Assembly: GCA_035610365.1 (NCBI GenBank) | Contig: CM069432.1 | Location: 164,670,035 to 164,734,034, forward strand | Length of the DNA: 64,000 nt | Origin: Aquatica leii | Lineage: Eukaryota; Arthropoda; Insecta; Coleoptera; Lampyridae | Direction of reading: 5' to 3' | Shown: one piece after another, positions 56,891-64,000 of the stretch | How positions within the stretch are numbered: the stretch's first letter is position 1 | How the letters are laid out: every line of letters begins with the position of its first letter | Notes under the pieces: generated by a model | Database searches by the model: none | Told to the model about the DNA's origin: nothing | The model's input: only the letters and a program-made list of their open reading frames with translations | Translations under genes and position numbers: made by a program

Positions 56891-57400
56891 TCAACCTTTT
56901 AGGATAACCCGAAACTAACCGAAACGGACAACTTATTGTCCACTTTTAAAACTACTCTAAAGATACTTCTTTTTAGTTATTCATTGGTCAACTTGTTGGG
57001 CTAACCTAAAGTTAATCGAAATGCCCGGTGCATAGTTGAATTTTAAAACTACTAAAAAGATATCATTTTTTGTTTGCTCAACGTTCAACCTGTTAGGGTA
57101 ATCTAAAGTTAATCGAAAGTGATTGTTAATGGTTGGTATTTAAAACTGCCTAAAAGATACTAATTTTTGTTTGCTTAACGTTCAACCCGTTAGGATAACT
57201 TAAAGTTAATCTAAATGGGTATTTTACTATTTAATTTTAAAGCAGTTTAAAATATACAATTTTTGCACTTGTTCAAGAATCAACCTGAAGTTAACTGTAA
57301 AAGATGTATAATTGTTGATTTTAAAACTGCTTAAAAATACTATTTTTTCAGTTGCTCAACGATTAATGGCTGTTAACGGATATCTTATAGTTAACATTTG
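56891..57400. repeat. 97-bp diverged tandem array, about 5 units
   Basis: Units begin with TCAAC at 56891, 56988, 57085, 57182 and about 57280, spacing 97, 97, 97 and 98 bp; a partial unit follows at about 57363. Within each unit: TTAGGRTAACYYRAAGTTAA near the start, TTTTAAAACTRCYTAAAAGA in the middle, then AYTTTTTGTTTGCTCAACG at the end. Units are strongly diverged, yet the period is constant, so the array is old. No coding capacity. Confidence 0.88.
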
Positions 57401-60100
57401 AAAATAAAACACATTAAAGTAAAGGTGCAAGTCTTGAAAAACAGATTTTATACGATACGATATAATACATATATATTTATTATTTATTTACAAATTTAAA
57501 AATATCTAAAATAAATGTCATCGCCTTTAACCCTTTTTCACACTTTTTCTCGATTTTCTAATCCACACCTTTGTCGCCACTAAAACGTCCATTTCTGTAG
57601 TTGTGGAAACTATTCATTTTACGGAAGCTGAAATTAGAAAAAATACTTAACTAAACCACTAATATTTATATTTGATTTGATTTTTACAGCGATCTAGAAA
57701 ATTGTAAAAAATCTGGGTATTTTAAAATCAGGGAAACATGTAAAATTTAGAGAAAGCCTGTATCTATGTCTTTTTGTATACTGACCGTTCATCTGCAATT
57801 ATGAATTATGTGTTCTTTTGTGTCTGTTAAAAATATGTATAAAGATGTTTTACCTTTATAACTGGAACTTTTAGTATAACACAATTACACGAAGTTAACC
57901 CTCGACTTGTACAACACGCACATCAACAAAACTTGAACGATTGTCTAGCAGGTAAAAACGACGTTCAATTTTAAACTAGTCTTAAAAGAACCCGGTGGTT
58001 ATTTAAATTACTATACCCATTCTCTCCCACTTCAACAACATAATTTTAAATTTACAAACGGTGGGCGTTTGTTTAATGTTAATTCAATGATTCTTGAAAT
58101 CTATTTTTGTTAAGTTTAAATTAACCCGTAACGTGCATGCTCGAGTTAATTCTATTACGCTAAATGGGCCAAATAGGAACGCTCAGAATTAATTGAGCGC
58201 TATCGCTATAGGAAACATAAGAAAAAAATGGTCTTTTTTGATTTTTTATTTACATCTGTCTCGTAAGCTGTAAAACGTTAGAGTAATATTACTTTTCGTC
58301 CAGTTGTAAAACAAAGAAACGTTTTTTTGAAAATTATTATTGATTTAGTAGTGAAAGACTTTTTTGTGAAGTAATATGTAAAAATTATAAAACTGCAAAG
58401 ATAAGTGTTTATAGACAGTTATTTTGTGTTTAGTAATTACTTTTGGCCAAAATAAAGTTCAAAAATGATTTTGTCGTTTTTTTTAAAAAAAAGTGCTTTA
58501 AGAGGTTAAATAAGAAGTTGAGCATAATCAGTACAAATGTCATATCTTTATTGTTAACTGCGACATGAAAACTTAAGTTACAATTTTTTTTACGAAATTT
58601 AATTTTTTTTAATGATGGCTACATAATAAAAAACTGTTGAATTAATTCCAGAAAGTTCATTTGAAGCACTAGATCAATTATTGTATTGTCACTTTCGACA
58701 TTAATAATACTTTTTTACCGTTTATCGCAAATAAACTATCCTTTAATAAGAAACACTAAAATTTGCCTGTATTACGTTTTTAAAATTGGATATTGATGCG
58801 CATATAGCTCCTTTATGAGTCACAATATTAAAGAAGCTTAAATACAAAACTTGTTCGGTATGTCTGTTTGGAAAATTCATTTTTCTTATTTGCTATCAAG
58901 AGGCCAAGTTTATATTGTAATTGTTTTAACTTGGATTTGTTAAAGCAGAAATGAATATTAAACTCTGCTCAAAGTAATAACGATTTGTTTTAAAAAATTT
59001 TGTCAGCATCGACAGAATGAGATTCTTTAAATGAAATTTCCGTTAAACTGCAAAATATCTAAGAAAAGACCTTGAATGGTCCAAGAGACCGACACAGGAT
59101 TATCCACAAAGCTATTGTTTGGTGCCCAGTTGACACACAGCCGCAATGCAAAACAAGTTCTTAAATTAATCATTTACCGTAACGGATGAAACAAAAACGA
59201 CAAAAAAGTGTTTACAATCGACATTAAGATGCCATCGCGTTTATTAATACTTTCTTTACCTGCTAAACGCCTTTGAAGAAAAATTTGATATTTTTTATCG
59301 ATTTAAGGGCGATAATTTGAACTATTGTCAATACGATTTTGTATCGATCCACTTTACAAATTATAAAAAAGTTTGTTTAAAAAAAATAATTTTAGGTTGA
59401 AATTAAATTTAAAAATCATTAGGCTACAAACAAAAAAGAACAATGTTTATGACGATAATCGGATTAAAGATAGTATTCCAGAAAACTGTTAAAAGGAGGG
59501 TAATCGTGGAACTAAAATAAAGTTTACTTCTAAGGATTTCATTGTTAGCCAATTAGATTTTTATTATAAATGTAAGCAGTAACTAAACATACAAACACTA
59601 ATTAATAATAATCAATTACACTTACAACTCTACTAAAATGTTTCTTTTCAAATACAAGTTTTTCTAAGATAATTAGTTTATATACAACTACGGATCCTAT
59701 ATACTATATTACAACAAATAATTAGCGAAACAATGACTGCAGGTTCGATCTGCACTGCTTTTAAATATTTTTAAAATAAGTGTTTGTCTATTTAAAAAAA
59801 CATACCCTTGAATTTGTTGTAATTAGAGCTAACTAACTTCTGACGATTTTGATCAATTCTTTAAAAATTCATAATCTGAAAACTAAGCGGTAATGCACAA
59901 AAAACCAAAATAAAGGTACTTTTTTGCCATGAGAATCACCAAAAATCAGAAACGCAATTGGTAAACTCATTTCTTAGTTCCTCCTTGTAAGTCGTAATAA
60001 TAGTAAGAGGTTAGAAGATAGAAAAGTAATTTTGGTTTAGGGTGATTTTTCTTCCGAGGACGTTTTTCCGTGATACAGTCTTATTCTACACAAAAACATT
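57401..60100. other. AT-rich stretch between the two arrays
   Basis: No open frame, domain or RNA gene recognised in 2.7 kb. It may be the interior of a single repeat-ended element, but nothing here proves it. Confidence 0.45.
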
Positions 60101-60620
60101 CTACTAAAAGGTTAATTTTTAGGATTAACATAAAATTAACTTTTTAGAATGTCTGTTTCACAACTTTTATAGACATTGATTATAAAACTTACCGAAAATA
60201 ACATTTATGTGGTTACTAAAAAGACATGTAGTCTCATTCTGTACTATAAGGCTACTAAAAACTTAATTTTTAGGATTAACATTAAATTAATTTTGTAGGA
60301 TGTCAGTTGTATAACTTTTTCAAGACATTAATTAGAAATCTCTGAAAAGTTATCAAAAAGTTAACTTATAGGGTTAGTAAAAAACAAGTAGTCTCATTTT
60401 ATACTTGAAAGCTCTTAATAGGTTAATTTTTATGGTTACCATCAAGTTAACTTTTTAAAACGGCTTTTGAGTAACAATTAAAGTTCTCTATTGAAAAGTT
60501 ATCCAAAAGTCAACCTCTGTGGGTAAGAAACGAGATAGGTCGCCATATTTTATACTTTAAGCTTATACAAAAAGTAACCATTACGTTTACAATTTGGCGT
60601 ATTATTAGGAATAACTATTT
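60101..60620. repeat. ~150-160-bp diverged tandem array, 3+ units
   Basis: Units start at 60101 (CTACTAAAAGGTTAATTTTT), 60252 (CTACTAAAAACTTAATTTTT), 60412 (CTCTTAATAGGTTAATTTTT) and a partial one at 60562 (CTTATACAAAAAGTAACCAT), spacing 151, 160 and 150 bp. Shared internal words: ATTAAATTAA/AAGTTAAC + TTTT, GAAAAGTTATC, AAGTAGTCTCATTTTATACTT. Related words continue to about 60860. Confidence 0.83.
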
Positions 60621-63600
60621 GTTGTGAATAAGTTAACCATTAAGGACACGCGGTAGAACTAACTTTTATGAATGACTAAAAGGCACGATAAAGATACCAC
60701 ATGTTTGTCAACTTTTCAGGTTAAAGTATGGTCACTTTTTAGACAATTAAGGTTAACTTTGGTTATGTGGGATAGTAACGAAAACTCTATTCCAAATGGT
60801 CAGGAATTACTTACTTTTATTTGGAAACCAAAAACATTGTTTTTGACAGACTACATATAGTTATAGTAAAGTTTGGTTACAAATCGACAAATTTATAAAC
60901 ATAAATTATGCTAAACAAAGGTTTGGGTACAGAAATATGTTTTCGAACATTGTACTGAATTTAAAGCAAAAGTAGAAATTTAGTTTGAAATTATTTAGAA
61001 TATCTATATAAGATAAAAAAATGCAGTATTTTAGAAACATTGTCAAACATTCTTTCACTCCAAATTTAATTTAAAAAAACCTTGCATGCCACATACAATA
61101 TAAAACTGTGTGCTTACCTTGCCTTAGTTTTTTGATATTTTTTCTACTCGTGAAGGAAACATTTTATTGTTTGCCTCTAAATAAAGTCCAAAGCAAAGCA
61201 GTAAAAACCAAAACCAGGAATCAAGTCATTAGAATGAACTTTAACAAGTACCTGGTATCTACGAGGGTTCTACAAAAGCAAGCTTCAAGTTAAAACCAAG
61301 TAGCAACATACGAAACAAAACCTGTTTAAAACACTGTGCGTGTAAAGGCCTAAAATGATTGCGGTAGTATTTGAGAAGAAATGTTAACGGTTAGATGAAC
61401 TACGACGACAGTAACCGGCGGTCGGTAAAGTTTTAAAACTACGTGATGACTAACTTTCAATTTTCTATCTGGTCACCAAGACTCATGTGCAAGACGTTAT
61501 ACCAAAATGTATAACAAGCATTATAAAATCTAAAAAAAAAATAGTTTCCCAGCATTTAGAAATTAAGAGTATTTAAGCATGCTTGCGGCTTAGATAAAAT
61601 GAATTAGTTCGTAGATTTTGCAAGCAAACATTAGACATTAAATTCAGTCACACCAAAATGTTTTGATAGTGCGGTTTACCATTTTGGCAAAACAAAATGA
61701 TTACTACAAAAACATTAATTTTTATTTTTATTAAGAATAAGCAATGTGAATTATTTGATGCGTTTGAACCTTAATCGTATTTCTGTTCCTTTCTCACTTT
61801 TATATCTTAAAGAATCTATGACAACCTGTCAATTATTTAAAAAAAAGTTTTAAAAGTAAATCATCATAAGCTGTTAATTACTCAACGAAACAATATTACT
61901 TATTTCATCAAACTTTAAAAAAATGCAAATCGCAATATTACCTTTGCAAAAAATACAATAAATACTCTTGTTTTTATAAATTTTGCACATTAAAAACTAT
62001 TGCAATTAACACATTTTAAACGGAATAATTTTCATTATTATTTTTATTCTTTGATTTAATATGAAATAATATACATTTTTTAAGTATTGAATTTCGTCAA
62101 TACTTATTTAATAAATTTAATAGTATATTACAATACAAGTGTACAAGCATAGGCGCTACTTATTATTACAGTTGCATCATAATTTAAGAAATAGAACTGA
62201 CATCTATATTTCAAATCAGCATTTTAATTTTGAATGTGTATCATTTTGGAAAGTAGGCTATACAATGACGTCATGTCGTTGATATGAAGATAGGTTGGCA
62301 TTCATGTTTACGTTTTTATGTATATGGTGTTTTTGTAAGTGTCTTGTAAAAAATTGAATCTGTTTAAAAAAGGAATTCAACAACTCACTTAAGAAGCAGA
62401 ATTAAAATTGATTCCGGAGAAATCAGACAATGCATGTTCTAAATAATATGAAAAACTGCTTATGTAGATGGCAAATAAAAATTTGAAAAGTGGAAATAAT
62501 TCATTGATGCTTGTTTACATAAAAGAAATTGAAATTGATTACAATTATAATTTTTTTTTAATATTTTGTTTTATAAGTGTGTATAAATGTCTATTTTGTA
62601 GTGTATACATTTAAAATTACAAGTAATGTTGAGAGTAAAAAAAGTCTTTCGTTATTACGGAGAAAGAGTTTCGTAGTTTTTTCGTTCAAACTCTTGATGA
62701 TATTTTCTTGTTTTTAAAAGTGATAATATACTATAGTTTTGACAGAAATTAGTGACAGTTACTTAATTTTTTAGATTTTCTCAACTTGTGGTGTGTTTGT
62801 TTCATGCAGAAAATACAAAATATGTGATTTACGCATGTCTGATATTCAAAAAAAAGGAGTCTGGTTTAATCACTAACATTCGTCTATTGAAAACTGAAAA
62901 ACATCCAAAATTAGTACATTAATGGCCCTGCTCTTGTAACTCATTTTTTTAAACTCTGGAGGATACACCGGTTATGCAGATATTTGCAACGATTATGACA
63001 AATAGAGAAATACATGTGTTAAGCGTCAAGCAGGTTGGAGATCTTCCACGGTGGCTGTTAGTTACATTGAAGAATCGTTAACAAATTGAAAGTTTTAAAG
63101 TGCATTGCTGCAGTTGTTAATAGGATGACCACTACGTTATCATTGTCAATTAATGGCGATCGTGCGATAACCAAAGCAAGTAATAACAAACTGGAAACTG
63201 CTAAAACTCACATCTGACAATAAGAATTGTACATTTAACATTCATTTAAAATAAAAATGATATTGTTTGTTATATCTCAGTAATTACATGTTTAAATTAC
63301 AAATCCAATTTTATTTGAAATGATGACATCATTGTTTAAATAGCAACTTTAAAGCACTCCAGTGTTTTAATGTTGAGATTTCTTACGCTATTTAATTTTT
63401 TAAACAGGTACTATAGTGTAAGTGTATTAAAAAAAACAGTTTGTTAAAATTTATTTTTATTGCTAAAATTATAGACAGCTCACTAGCTGTCAATAAGAAA
63501 CTGAAAACATTTATCTATATCTTTTGTTAATTTTTATTTCAGGTATTTTTTTAAACCCGAGATTCTAATCATCATTATAACGCGTAAAAAATTAAGTTTA

Positions 63601-64000
63601 ATTTGTCAATGTTGTTATATATACCTACACGTGATACGCTTTACATTTAAGAGCACTAAAAATTAGTTTTTGAAACAAATTATTTACTGTTTTTGATATT
63701 AATATTAGAAATTATTGTAAAATTACTTAATTGTGGTTTTTTTCATAATACTTCTATTAAATAAAATTAAATCTTTTTATTTGTGTATTTTAATACTTTG
63801 CATTATGCTTTTTTTCTTTTAAAACGTTTTTGTATTATTTGGTAAATATATGTTTCAAGGTTTAATAAAATATCAATTTAAAAAATGAATTGATTTGTCT
63901 ACAATTTAAAAAATTTGTTAGATACAAAGTTTTATTTAATTTATATATCAAATACTAGAACTGAAAGAGAAAATTAGATTAAATAGCAATAATTATCAAA
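60621..64000. other. AT-rich stretch, nothing recognised
   Basis: Short frames at 60672-60860 and 61108-61293 have no domain. TGACGTCA occurs near 62265, a single 8-bp palindrome. No array, RNA gene or domain that I can support. Confidence 0.45.

Noticed and set aside
59740..59770. GGTTCGATCTGC resembling a tRNA B-box
   Set aside because: No A-box at the correct distance and no cloverleaf can be drawn.
62262..62275. TGACGTCA CRE-like palindrome
   Set aside because: A single 8-bp match in non-coding DNA with no gene nearby; expected by chance at this window size or close to it.
62950..63080. GGYTGYADICNDYDK-like reading frame that faintly recalls an IS66-type transposase
   Set aside because: Too short, interrupted by stops and no further motif nearby.
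1..64000. CRISPR arrays, rRNA, bacterial operons, riboswitches
   Set aside because: No regularly spaced short direct repeats with unique spacers, no rRNA-like blocks, and gene structure is eukaryotic (introns, 5'-UTR splice sites, LTR and DDE elements).

Overview
The window looks like a gene-poor, very AT-rich piece of an arthropod (most likely insect) nuclear genome. Evidence: intron-containing and degenerate genes, GT-AG splice sites, a TATA/TCAGTT insect-type promoter in an LTR, and a mobile-element repertoire typical of insects (Gypsy-type LTR element, LINE, Penelope-like, piggyBac, hAT, mariner, Harbinger, Mutator/YqaJ-type genes, a DUF4806-like gene). I see no bacterial, CRISPR, rRNA or tRNA features, and no conserved single-copy host gene that is clearly intact. 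Species cannot be assigned.

Layout: (1) 631-7381 is a complete, young, non-autonomous LTR retrotransposon. It has two almost identical 1.36-kb LTRs, a 4-bp target duplication, a primer-binding-like site, one 486-codon ORF that joins a Gag domain straight to the zinc-binding N-terminal part of an integrase (no protease, reverse transcriptase, RNase H or integrase core), and a T-rich 1.9-kb tail with paired CCG/CGG hairpin modules. (2) It landed 24 bp upstream of a decayed Mutator-like/YqaJ-nuclease gene (7406-9630); a second, reverse-oriented remnant of the same general family lies at 55702-56270. (3) 12.5-17 kb holds palindromes, a small MITE with 27-bp terminal inverted repeats and the first of three copies of a helix-turn-helix transposase N-terminus. 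(4) 17.6-21.2 kb is a decayed APE-type LINE whose GA-rich strand creates many false antisense ORFs. (5) 21504-21934 is a solo LTR, and 30767-31296 a truncated TRIM-like miniature LTR element of the same family, with heat-shock-element-like TTCnnGAA palindromes. (6) 22.99-23.95 kb: DUF4806-type pseudogene. (7) 24870-26173: hAT-type element with near-perfect 8-bp target duplication. (8) 29.1-32.7 kb: second HTH copy broken by a 414-bp MITE, the TRIM, and a mariner-like DDE pseudogene. (9) 38146-41117: full-length piggyBac-like element, TTAA flanks, transposase with two phase-consistent introns but several frameshifts. (10) 41.3-42.7 kb: Penelope-like RT plus GIY-YIG remnant. (11) 43.4-45.5 kb: PIF/Harbinger transposase remnant. 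(12) 46.5-47.3 kb: short LINE-endonuclease and mariner fragments. (13) 51.2-52.0 kb: third HTH copy. (14) 56.9-57.4 kb and 60.1-60.6 kb: two diverged tandem arrays (period 97 bp and about 150-160 bp).

The parts do not form one pathway; this is an accumulation of transposon insertions of different ages. The most unusual items are the Gag/integrase-zinc-finger fusion element with its repeated hairpin modules, the TRIM/solo-LTR family with stress-promoter-like palindromes, and the three dispersed HTH-only copies that all stop before the catalytic domain.
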